NCBI GenBank assembly: GCA_009787645.1
Contig: WQSZ01000002.1
Coordinates: 1 to 48,715, forward strand
DNA length: 48,715 nucleotides
Direction of reading: 5' to 3'
DNA from: Candidatus Fibrimonadales bacterium
GTDB taxonomy: Bacteria; Fibrobacterota; Fibrobacteria; Fibrobacterales; Fibrobacteraceae
The notes beneath the pieces are model-generated. The model was not told the origin of the DNA. It searched no databases and was given only the letters and a program-made list of their open reading frames with translations. Position 1 is the stretch's first letter, and every line of letters begins with the position of its first letter. Shown in pieces: positions 30,461 through 38,606 of this stretch. The position numbers and the translations under genes are program-made.

Positions 30461-31807
30461 ATGCTGGAATCCTTATTTATTTTTTTCTCGCAAAAACCCA
30501 TAATTGAATGGTGCATAATCATCGCTAAATTCGGGTTTATCTTTGTTCCCGTTATATTTATCCTGTTTATGATAACCCTGGAACGCCGAGGCGCAGCCTT
30601 TATACAAGACAGGCAGGGACCTAACAGGACAGGCATCCCGCTTTTTTCGTTTTTAAGCCACATTCGTCTGTTCGGCATTGTGCAGAACGGCGCAGACGGG
30701 TTGAAACTCTTTACAAAAGAACTCTTTGAACCTAGAGAAGCGCACGGCTTCTGGTTTAAGTTCGCTCCCGCAATTCCGTTTATGGTGGTGTTTTTATCAC
30801 CGGCAGTTATCCCGTGGTTTGGGCCAATGGTCTTTGACTGGAGCGGGCAAGTTGTGCAAATAAGCGGAGCTATTTTGAATTTGGATGTAGGAGTATTATG
30901 GCTTTTTGCATTCGGCTCGCTAAGTATCTATGGCACTGTGCTGGGCTCTTGGGCCTCTAACTCCAAGTATTCGCTTTTGGGCGGCATGCGTGCCGGCGCA
31001 ATGATGATAAGCTACGAAGTCTCTATGGGGCTTTCACTGCTGGGTATGTATTTATTAGTTGGCAGCTTCAATCTGCAAGACATGGTTGCCTGGCAAGAGG
31101 TCAATGGCTGGGGAATTCTGGTTCAGCCGATCGCATTCGTTGTTTTCTTAACTTCCCTTATCGCAGAGACTGGCCGTGCTCCCTTTGATGTCGCAGAAGG
31201 CGAATCCGAGCTTGTTTCCGGTTTTCACACCGAGTTCAGCGGCATGCGCTTTGCCATGTTCTATATGGGCGAGTATGCGCACATAGCCATCAACGCTGCT
31301 TTGCTGGCGACTTTGTTCCTTGGCGGTTACAGCGTTCCTTTTGTGAGCACGGAAATGCTGAGAGAAAATTCAGCTTTGGTTTTAGCTATTGTGTGCGGAG
31401 CGTTTGCTTTTGGCGCACTTGCGTTTTTGCATCTTATGCACCGCTATGCAAAATGGTATAAGAATTCAGAAGCCTCAGATAAAGCTATTCGTTTGAAGGA
31501 ATGGGGTTTGTATAAGGCGGTTGCCTGGCTTGCGGTGCCGGTGCTTATAGCTGTTGGCGTGGCTTCGTTTTTCTTTGCCGGTCTTATAGAGTCGAATTCA
31601 TTTGTTGCGGCGGCTATTGCAGCGGCTGTTCAGATTCTGGTGTTGCTCTTTAAGATGAGCATCTTCTGCTGGCTATGGATTTGGTTCCGCTGGACTTTGC
31701 CTCGTTTCCGCTATGACCATGTTATGCATTTGGGTTGGATTATTCTGCTGAATGTTGCTTTGGTAAATTTGGTTGTTACGGCGTTTTTGGCGAAGTTGCT
31801 GAGGTAA
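30461..31807 (+). CDS. nuoH: NADH-quinone oxidoreductase subunit H
   Basis: The membrane subunit of complex I at the quinone-binding interface. The 448 residues include ERRGAAFIQDRQGPNR, DGLKLFTKE, ETGRAPFDVAEGESELVSGFHTEFSG and the terminal FRWTLPRFRYDHVM, all signatures of NuoH. It is about 100 residues longer than E. coli NuoH, with extra membrane helices near 300-390. The start at 30461 fits the first helix; an upstream start would run into the integrase scar. The rest of the nuo operon is absent; nuoE is 5.8 kb away. Confidence 0.93.
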   Translation: MLESLFIFFSQKPIIEWCIIIAKFGFIFVPVIFILFMITLERRGAAFIQDRQGPNRTGIPLFSFLSHIRLFGIVQNGADGLKLFTKELFEPREAHGFWFKFAPAIPFMVVFLSPAVIPWFGPMVFDWSGQVVQISGAILNLDVGVLWLFAFGSLSIYGTVLGSWASNSKYSLLGGMRAGAMMISYEVSMGLSLLGMYLLVGSFNLQDMVAWQEVNGWGILVQPIAFVVFLTSLIAETGRAPFDVAEGESELVSGFHTEFSGMRFAMFYMGEYAHIAINAALLATLFLGGYSVPFVSTEMLRENSALVLAIVCGAFAFGALAFLHLMHRYAKWYKNSEASDKAIRLKEWGLYKAVAWLAVPVLIAVGVASFFFAGLIESNSFVAAAIAAAVQILVLLFKMSIFCWLWIWFRWTLPRFRYDHVMHLGWIILLNVALVNLVVTAFLAKLLR

Positions 31808-31818
31808 TGGGAAAATAA

Positions 31819-32604
31819 ATGCAGGAAAGGCATAAAAATGATGCTCTATACTTTCAAGAATTGGCACAGGGCATAAATGACTATGTAATCCCTTATATAG
31901 AATCCGTAAAAGCAATTCCGAAAGATTCTGTTGTTATGGAAGTAGGTTGCGGCTTCGGTGGGAATTTGTACCCGTTTTTAGAGAGAGGGCATAAGGTTAT
32001 TGGTATTGATAAAAACGATTATAGCATAGGGTTTGCCAAGGAGTTATTTAAAGACAGCAAGTATATAGACAAGCTTACATTGCTCAACGAGGATTTTTAC
32101 AAAGTTGATCCCGGATCAATACCAAAGGCTAATATAGTTGTTATACGGGATGCGCTGGAACATATAGTTAACAGAGAGATGTTTTTTGAGCGTCTTAAGG
32201 AATTTTTGGCAGATGATGCAATTATATTCAATGCGTTTCCCCCGTGGAGAATGCCGTTCGGCGGACATCAACAGGGTTGCAAGAGCAAGCTGCTTTCCAA
32301 AATGCCATGGTTCCATTTGCTGCCGTGCGTTATTTTTGACACCATACTTAGAGTCTTTGGTGAAGATGAGAAATACATAAAAGGCCTGCGCAGTGAAGTT
32401 CGTGCTACAAAGTTGTCCATATGCAAATACAAACAGTTGCTTAAGAAAGTCGGGTTCAAGATAGAGAAGGAAACCTGGTATCTTATAAATCCCAGTTACA
32501 AAATAAAGTTTGGGTTAAACCCAAGGGTTTTGCCGTGCATCATGAGAATTCCGCATATATGCGATTTTTACACAACTACGCATTACAGCGTTATTTGCCG
32601 GTAA
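31819..32604 (+). CDS. class I SAM-dependent methyltransferase
   Basis: A 261-residue methyltransferase with motif I VVMEVGCGFGGNLYPFL (about residue 40), acidic IGIDKND and the later IVVIRDALEHI. The C-terminal third contains Trp/Phe-rich stretches that may contact a membrane or glycan substrate. It lies 11 nt after nuoH but by content belongs with the glycan-type cluster that follows. Substrate unknown. Confidence 0.82.
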   Translation: MQERHKNDALYFQELAQGINDYVIPYIESVKAIPKDSVVMEVGCGFGGNLYPFLERGHKVIGIDKNDYSIGFAKELFKDSKYIDKLTLLNEDFYKVDPGSIPKANIVVIRDALEHIVNREMFFERLKEFLADDAIIFNAFPPWRMPFGGHQQGCKSKLLSKMPWFHLLPCVIFDTILRVFGEDEKYIKGLRSEVRATKLSICKYKQLLKKVGFKIEKETWYLINPSYKIKFGLNPRVLPCIMRIPHICDFYTTTHYSVICR

Positions 32605-32606
32605 AA

Positions 32607-32616
32607 TTACTATATT
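32607..32616 (+). promoter_or_regulatory. TTACTATATT promoter element before the 35-aa gene
   Basis: The core is at 32611-32616, 30 nt before the ATG at 32647. GAGGAG lies in the leader. Confidence 0.6.
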
Positions 32617-32646
32617 ACTATAGAACAATCAAACCGAGGAGTTTTT

Positions 32647-32754
32647 ATGAACAGGTTAGCTACCTATATTGTTATAGCTGCAACAGTCATCGTTTCAGTA
32701 GCAGTTACTCTTTTTATTTTGCACAACAAAAATAAGGCATTGCTTGAGGATTAA
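32647..32754 (+). CDS. 35-aa single-pass membrane protein
   Basis: A 35-codon frame with a full promoter element and a strong GAGGAG 6 nt before the ATG. It encodes one hydrophobic helix (YIVIAATVIVSVAVTLFIL) with a charged tail (HNKNKALLED). It precedes the YfhO-like gene by 6 nt. Such signals make it a credible small gene, perhaps a subunit or regulator of its neighbour. No family is recognised. Confidence 0.65.
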   Translation: MNRLATYIVIAATVIVSVAVTLFILHNKNKALLED

Positions 32755-32760
32755 TAGCTT

Positions 32761-35112
32761 TTGAAACAAAATAATATCCTTTTAATAGCGGCGTTTGCTT
32801 TTCTTGCGTTGCTCTTGTTTGTGTTTAGCGAATTCGCTTTTAATGATTCAAAGCTCATGCTAAATAGCGATCAGCTTAATGGTATAGGTCCCAGATATAT
32901 CAGAGCTAATGATTTTATTTTACCCGAATGGGAAAACATGCGTTTGGGTGGCATCCCTACCATAGACGCTCTGTTTGGAGACATTTATCACCCGCTTACT
33001 ATGATTTACTTTGTGCCTGGGTTAGATCCCGATAGAGCTACAGGGTTTAAGTTTATTTTTACGATTTGGTGTGCGTTTATCGCTGCCTATATTTTAGCCA
33101 GATATTTAACGGGTAAGTGGCAATGGGCGGCATTGCTCGGATTTTTATACGCTTGCAGCCCTCAATACTTCTCATACATATATGGTGGGCACGATGGTAA
33201 AATGATAGTTTTTGCCGCAGCTCCGTTTGCAATGTATGCTTTAATGAGATTGCTGCGCGAGGGCTCCATAAAGCATGGGATTTATTTTGCGCTTTCTGTT
33301 GTTTGGATGGTGCTGTCTCCGCATTTGCAGGTGGTTTATTTCTTTTTATGGGGTGCAGCGCTTTATACATTATTTGAAGTTTTCTCCAATCCGCTTTCCG
33401 CAAAAATAAGATGCATTCGCATGGGGCTTGCAGTGTTGGCTGTATCTATTGGTCTTGCAATTTCCGCTTTCCAGATAATTCCTCCTTATTTATATACAAC
33501 AACGGAATCTATTAGAGGGAGCGCAGAAAAAACAACCGTAGAACATTCAGCAAGCTGGAGCTTGCATGGTGAAGAACTTGCCGCTATGATTTTACCCGGT
33601 TTTCTGGGAACAGATGTAGAAGAAAAGAATACTTATTGGGGGCAAAATTCCTTTAAGCTAAACGCAGACGGAGCAGGAACTCTTTTAACATTTTTGGCTC
33701 TTTGCGGTTGTTTGTTGCGGAGCAACAGAAAACAGGCTTTATTCTGGTTTTGCGGCTGCGTTTTAACTCTTTCTTATGCTGTGGGTTTACACTCGTTTTT
33801 ATTTTCCGTTTGGTATAATATAATACCCGGTGTTAAAAATTTCCGTGCGCCCAGCATGGCTATTTTCTGGATTCCTCTTGCTTGTTTATTTTTAGCAGCT
33901 CCTGTTCTTAAGAACTTTGAAGAAAATAAAGAAGTCTTTAAAAAAGGTACAATTTTATATGGAATATTACTGGTAGGAATTTTATTTTTCCGCTACGCAT
34001 GGGAAACATTGAACGGCATACCGGTAGCGATATTCATAGCCTTGTTCGGAGCGTATTTCATAAAATTGTCTGAACCGCGATTATCGGGATTAAAGAATTT
34101 CCATGATAAGCTGCGTATTGCGCTTTGGATTCTTCCCTTCTTGCTTCTCGCGAGTTTCTTTTTAAATCCTGTTAGCGGGAACTATTTTAAGCCTGTTAAT
34201 TTTGTAAAAGCTAATGATTTGGTTTCGTATTCGTTCACATCTTTTATAGTATGCGCTGCTGTTGTTGGTTCGGTGTTTTCCAAAAAAATATTGATCTTTG
34301 CGGCGGTTGCGGCATTGGACTTGGCTATAGTAAACCTTCCTTACGTTCAAACCGTTCAAAGAGCAGCTTACTACAACCCAAAGCATGCAGTTGTTCATGC
34401 CATTAAGCAGGATAATCCGAACGACCATGAACGTTCCCGTATTTTTTCTTTAACAAGAAATCCGGCGATTAGCGGCAATAATCTGGCTTCTTATGGGCTT
34501 AGAAATGCTCTTGGTTATCATGACAATGAAATAGCTACATACCGAATTTTCAAGGAATCTTTGCAAAATTCGGCCATGCTTGATTTGATGAATGTAGGTT
34601 ATATAGTTTTTGATGGTGAGCAAGGCACGGGAATTCAAAGAAATCCCGGTGATTTGGGCAGAGCGAAGCTGTATTACCAATGGGAAAACGAAAAAGACAT
34701 AATTACAAGATTGAAAGATGGCGAATTTGATTACAGAAATATTTTGTTATTGGAAAATGCAGCCGCCGTTGGGGCGTATGGCAATACACCCCAACAAGGC
34801 GAAGTTAAAATAATCCATGCAAAAGCGGATAAAATCAAGTTTGAAGTTGAAAGCCTCATTCCCGGCAAATTATTCGTTTCCGAAAATTATCATAAATACT
34901 GGAAAGCAAAAGTTAACGGGGAAAATGCGGAAGTCAGCAGAGCATTCAGCACATTCATGGCAATTGATGTGCCGCAGGGAAAATCCGTTGTGGAATTGCG
35001 TTATAAATCAGAGAGCGTAACGCTTTCGCTTTGGATTGGCGCAGTGGGCATGATTTTGCTTTGCGCAATGATTTTCTTTGCCTGGAAAGAGCAACGCAAT
35101 GTTTTACGATAG
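32761..35112 (+). CDS. YfhO-like multi-pass membrane protein
   Basis: A 783-residue protein with about twelve membrane helices in the first 560 residues and a soluble C-terminal part ending in a last helix. The early loop SDQLNGIGPRY and the DIYHPL segment resemble YfhO-type, GT-C-like proteins that glycosylate lipoteichoic acid or other surface polymers. It uses a TTG start at 32761 with GAGGA 11 nt upstream; no ATG near fits the first helix. A role in surface glycan modification is inferred. Confidence 0.75.
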   Translation: MKQNNILLIAAFAFLALLLFVFSEFAFNDSKLMLNSDQLNGIGPRYIRANDFILPEWENMRLGGIPTIDALFGDIYHPLTMIYFVPGLDPDRATGFKFIFTIWCAFIAAYILARYLTGKWQWAALLGFLYACSPQYFSYIYGGHDGKMIVFAAAPFAMYALMRLLREGSIKHGIYFALSVVWMVLSPHLQVVYFFLWGAALYTLFEVFSNPLSAKIRCIRMGLAVLAVSIGLAISAFQIIPPYLYTTTESIRGSAEKTTVEHSASWSLHGEELAAMILPGFLGTDVEEKNTYWGQNSFKLNADGAGTLLTFLALCGCLLRSNRKQALFWFCGCVLTLSYAVGLHSFLFSVWYNIIPGVKNFRAPSMAIFWIPLACLFLAAPVLKNFEENKEVFKKGTILYGILLVGILFFRYAWETLNGIPVAIFIALFGAYFIKLSEPRLSGLKNFHDKLRIALWILPFLLLASFFLNPVSGNYFKPVNFVKANDLVSYSFTSFIVCAAVVGSVFSKKILIFAAVAALDLAIVNLPYVQTVQRAAYYNPKHAVVHAIKQDNPNDHERSRIFSLTRNPAISGNNLASYGLRNALGYHDNEIATYRIFKESLQNSAMLDLMNVGYIVFDGEQGTGIQRNPGDLGRAKLYYQWENEKDIITRLKDGEFDYRNILLLENAAAVGAYGNTPQQGEVKIIHAKADKIKFEVESLIPGKLFVSENYHKYWKAKVNGENAEVSRAFSTFMAIDVPQGKSVVELRYKSESVTLSLWIGAVGMILLCAMIFFAWKEQRNVLR

Positions 35113-35770
35113 TTTTTCAAATCGCAAAAGGAACAGGCTTGGAAGTTTTTTGGTTGAAAAAACTTTTGAGGAATTGGCAAAAATTTCCGCCGAATATGCT
35201 CCCGTGAAAATTTTGGAAATAGGCGTTGGAAAAGGCGTCCTTTACGAAAAACTGAAAAAAGAACTTCCACAAATGGAATACACGGGAATAGAAGCCGGTG
35301 ATGCCATGTATGCAGAGGCAAGGAATAAAGGCATAAATGCAATAAAATGTTTTATTCCGCCGTTTCCGCAAGAACTCGAAAAAGGAAGTTTTGACCTGAT
35401 TATAATGAGCCATATTCTGGAACATTTCATAAATTACAGAGAAGTGCTGGAAGTTTTGAATGGGATAAATCCATTGTTAAAGCCACAAGGAAAACTTTTG
35501 ATTTTTTGCCCCTGCGCATTGGATTACGGCATGGATTTTTTTGATGGTGATTATTCACATTCGTATATAACAACGCAGAACAGAGTTGAAGAATTGCTTT
35601 TGGACTCGGGCTTTCAAGTGATACGGCGTGCTTCTTACAGGTCTTGTTTTAAGAGTTTTAAACTGTTTTTTTATGCGCTTTCCAAAATTATAGGTTGGTG
35701 CGCATTTCTAAATACAAGAACCAGAAGCACTTTCAGAAAAAATCTATTGACATTGGCGGAAAAGATATGA
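35099..35770 (+). CDS. class I SAM-dependent methyltransferase
   Basis: A 223-residue methyltransferase with motif I VKILEIGVGKGVLYEKL, YTGIEAGD and FDLIIMSHILEHF. The ATG at 35099 lies inside the end of the YfhO-like gene (14-nt overlap), and its stop overlaps the glycosyltransferase start by ATGA. Position implies methylation of a surface sugar or lipid carrier; substrate unknown. Confidence 0.82.
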   Translation: MFYDSFSNRKRNRLGSFLVEKTFEELAKISAEYAPVKILEIGVGKGVLYEKLKKELPQMEYTGIEAGDAMYAEARNKGINAIKCFIPPFPQELEKGSFDLIIMSHILEHFINYREVLEVLNGINPLLKPQGKLLIFCPCALDYGMDFFDGDYSHSYITTQNRVEELLLDSGFQVIRRASYRSCFKSFKLFFYALSKIIGWCAFLNTRTRSTFRKNLLTLAEKI

Positions 35771-36780
35771 AAATAGCCATAGATGCCAGAATGATAAATA
35801 AAAGCGGCATTGGGATCTATATCAAGCATATAATGGAGAATATAGGTTATGATGTTGTTTTGGATAATTCCAATTTTCCGTACAAAAATTACAGCATAAA
35901 AGAGCAATTGTTTTTTCCGTATAGAAAACTGCGCAGGGAAAAAGTAGATGTTCTGCATGTTCCGCATTTGAATATTCCTATTTTTTATAAAGGCAAGCTT
36001 GTAGTAACCATACACGATTTAACGCATTTAAGGTATCCGCAATTTTTACCGAGCAAATTTCATTACTATTATTTCAAGTTCATGCTTGGAATGGCAACAA
36101 AAAAAGCTTCTAAAATCATAACGGTTTCACACAATACAAAAAAAGATATAATAGATTTTTTTAATACGGAACCGGATAAGATTAAAGTTATACATTCCGG
36201 AGTGGGAAAGGAATTTGTGATCAAGCCAAAAGATGAAGTTTCTTATCTGTACAAAAAATATAACATTTTGCCGGAGAAAAAGATTATTCTATACGTTGGC
36301 AACTTGTTGCCTCATAAAAATGTGAATAGTTTGCTAAAGGCATCTCATTTAATAAAAAAAGATCATGTTTTGGTTTTGGTTGGGAAAAGTTTTAAAGAAC
36401 GGACCGCAAAAGTAGAGACTGATAATTATCAGTCTCTACTTTATGTAGGCGAAGCCAGTCGAGATGAGCTTGTTGATCTTTACAATCTTGCGGATTTGTT
36501 TGTGCTGCCTTCGCTTTACGAGGGTTTTGGTTTTCCGGTTTTGGAAAGCTTTGCATGCGGAACGCCCGTAGCCTGTTCCAACACTTCAAGTTTGCCGGAA
36601 GTCGGAGGTAATTTCGCATTTTATTTTGATCCAAAGGATGAGGCGAATATTGCCGATGTGATAAACATGGCTTTTGAGAGCAAGAGTGATCCGATAGCTT
36701 TGAGAGAATATGCGCTAAAATTTTCCTGGGAAAAAACTGCCGGAGAAACGTTAAATGAAATCAATTCCCTGGCAAATTAA
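35767..36780 (+). CDS. glycosyltransferase, GT4-like
   Basis: A 337-residue GT-B glycosyltransferase. MKIAIDARMINKSGIGIY opens the N-terminal domain, VTIHDLTHLRYP and ITVSHNTKKDI follow, and the donor-binding part has VGNLLPHKNV and LPSLYEGFGFPVLESFACGTP with the E-x7-E motif. Residues 214-225 (VETDNYQSLLY region) are encoded by a perfect 34-bp palindrome. Sugar donor and acceptor are unknown. Confidence 0.88.
   Translation: MKIAIDARMINKSGIGIYIKHIMENIGYDVVLDNSNFPYKNYSIKEQLFFPYRKLRREKVDVLHVPHLNIPIFYKGKLVVTIHDLTHLRYPQFLPSKFHYYYFKFMLGMATKKASKIITVSHNTKKDIIDFFNTEPDKIKVIHSGVGKEFVIKPKDEVSYLYKKYNILPEKKIILYVGNLLPHKNVNSLLKASHLIKKDHVLVLVGKSFKERTAKVETDNYQSLLYVGEASRDELVDLYNLADLFVLPSLYEGFGFPVLESFACGTPVACSNTSSLPEVGGNFAFYFDPKDEANIADVINMAFESKSDPIALREYALKFSWEKTAGETLNEINSLAN
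36409..36442. repeat. perfect 34-bp palindrome inside the glycosyltransferase gene
   Basis: Two 17-nt arms without a loop (left arm AAAGTAGAGACTGATAA) are exact reverse complements. The frame stays open across it. It sits in a loop between two strands of the C-terminal domain, just before YVGEAS. Confidence 0.95.
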
Positions 36781-37648
36781 ACTGGCTATCAGCATTTTGC
36801 TTTTGGCTTTGGTGGTTTGGAAGTTTCCTGTTTACGAAATTGTTCAACATATAAAAAACGCAAAGATAGGTTGGTTAATATTGGCTTTTGTATTTGGAGA
36901 GCTTATTATTTTAAATCAGGCATTCCGCTGGCATTATCTGTTGATTGTTCCAAAGGAACAAAAACCTAAATTCGGTTCGCTTTTAAAATATACTGCGGTT
37001 GGTTATCTGTTTAACCTGTTTGCACCTGGTGGTGTTGGCGGAGATGTTTATCGTTCCATTGCTTTGGGTAAGGCGCACAATGTTATTGCAAGCAGCGTGG
37101 CTTCTGTTTTGGTTGCCAGAATTTTGGGGCTTGTGGCTTTGTGCTTGTTGTTTTGGATTGCATTGCCGTATTCCGAGCATATTCCGCAGCAGGCAATTTG
37201 GTTTATGGCTGTAGGCACTTCATTTTTAATAATTTTTTGTTTTTGCGTTATTTTCAATCCTTTTAAAAAAGGAAAGCTTGGAGAATTTGCGGAAAAGTTA
37301 AGGGAGTACAAAAAATATCCTTTGCGTTTGGTAGCGGCTATGTTCGGCTCTCTTTTTATGCAGATTTTGGGTGTTTTAATGCAATGGTCCGTGTTCAAAG
37401 CCGTGGATATTTCCGTTCAATGGAGTTTGGTTTTTGTGGTTGTTCCGGTTACAATTATGCTGACAACTATTCCGATTTCCTTCAATGGCATAGGAGTTAG
37501 AGAATGGTCTTTGCTATCCTTAACCGCTTATGCTGTAAATTCCGAGCAATTGCTTGCCTCCGTGCTTTTGGGGTATGCAGTGGTTATTTTGCAAGCAGTA
37601 CAGGGGAGCATTTTTCTACATTTACCACATGATAGAATTCGTGTCTAA
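36755..37648 (+). CDS. UPF0104 / lysylphosphatidylglycerol synthase-type membrane protein
   Basis: A 297-residue protein with about seven or eight membrane helices and the family signature FAPGGVGGDVYRS near residue 88, plus ISFNGIGVREW near residue 248. Relatives are flippase-like membrane domains. It overlaps the glycosyltransferase gene by 26 nt and probably moves or handles the lipid-linked product of this cluster, which is inference. Confidence 0.82.
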   Translation: MKSIPWQIKLAISILLLALVVWKFPVYEIVQHIKNAKIGWLILAFVFGELIILNQAFRWHYLLIVPKEQKPKFGSLLKYTAVGYLFNLFAPGGVGGDVYRSIALGKAHNVIASSVASVLVARILGLVALCLLFWIALPYSEHIPQQAIWFMAVGTSFLIIFCFCVIFNPFKKGKLGEFAEKLREYKKYPLRLVAAMFGSLFMQILGVLMQWSVFKAVDISVQWSLVFVVVPVTIMLTTIPISFNGIGVREWSLLSLTAYAVNSEQLLASVLLGYAVVILQAVQGSIFLHLPHDRIRV

Positions 37649-38606
37649 CACAAATTTTGCCCCGTCCAGCCCAAAGGCGGAAAATGCGGGCGAGCCTTTG
37701 CACCTACAGCTTGGGCATAAAAGCGATGTAAACCAGCCGTCTTTTGAAGATATTTCTGCAAAATTGAGCGGAACCAAGGCTAGAATAGAAGAATTGCTTA
37801 AACAATATCCGGCCAAGCAGGGCGGGCTTTTAGAGGTTCTGTGGATAGCGCAGAGCGAACTTGGCTGGGTTCCGCAGGCTGCGGTTAAATGGGCGGCCAA
37901 AATTTGCGAGTGTTCTCCGGCGCATGCATGGGGAGTTGCAACTTTTTATACAATGTATAAACACGCCCCAACAGGTCGCTTTCTTTTGCAGTTCTGCCAA
38001 AATATATGCTGCCACACAGCCGGCGCAGAGAGCATAATCTCCATAGCGCAGAGAAAGCTGGGAATAAAAGCTGGAGAAACCACACAAGATAATTTGTTCA
38101 CAATAGTTAGAGTCGAATGCCTTGGAGCTTGCGGAAACGGCCCTGTTATGCTGGTAAATGACGATTTTGCAACGGACATAGTTAATGGTGCGCTCGCAAT
38201 GCCTTTGAATACAGGCTTAAACGAAGAAAGACTTGATAAAATTATAGACTGGTGCAAAGAACGAGCCGCAAAAATGCCGCAAGAGCCCAAAAGGGATCCT
38301 CTTGGCGGTGTCACCGGTGCTGTTCACGGAGAACCTCAAGCTGCGAATTTTGCGCCTGCGCCACCTGCGCTGGGTGTTAAGGCAACGGCAGGGGAGAGTG
38401 GAGTCAGCATTGTTTGGAAAATAGCTCCGGAAGTCACAGCCATTTCTGTTGAACGCAAGAATGGCAATAACTGGCAGTCCATTGGAAAGCCAGGAGTTAA
38501 AGATAAGGAATTCGTAGATGCCGGTGGTAAATCCGGCAATGAATACCGCGTGATTGCCACGAGCGGCGAGAGGGTTGCAAAACCCTCTGCTGCGTCTATT
38601 TCTTAA
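37629..38606 (+). CDS. nuoE: NuoE-like NADH dehydrogenase 24-kDa subunit with C-terminal FnIII-like domain
   Basis: A 325-residue protein. Residues 45-215 match NuoE: VLWIAQSELGWVP, WGVATFYTMY, and the [2Fe-2S] ligands Cys in FCQNICC (C-x4-C) and VECLGACG (C-x3-C). NuoE normally ends near 170 residues. Here a Pro/Ala linker leads to about 80 residues (VSIVWKIAPEVTAISVERK, EYRVIATSG) that look like a fibronectin type III fold. nuoF is not adjacent. It overlaps the UPF0104 gene by 20 nt and the convergent AsmA gene by 11 nt. Confidence 0.85.
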   Translation: MIEFVSNTNFAPSSPKAENAGEPLHLQLGHKSDVNQPSFEDISAKLSGTKARIEELLKQYPAKQGGLLEVLWIAQSELGWVPQAAVKWAAKICECSPAHAWGVATFYTMYKHAPTGRFLLQFCQNICCHTAGAESIISIAQRKLGIKAGETTQDNLFTIVRVECLGACGNGPVMLVNDDFATDIVNGALAMPLNTGLNEERLDKIIDWCKERAAKMPQEPKRDPLGGVTGAVHGEPQAANFAPAPPALGVKATAGESGVSIVWKIAPEVTAISVERKNGNNWQSIGKPGVKDKEFVDAGGKSGNEYRVIATSGERVAKPSAASIS

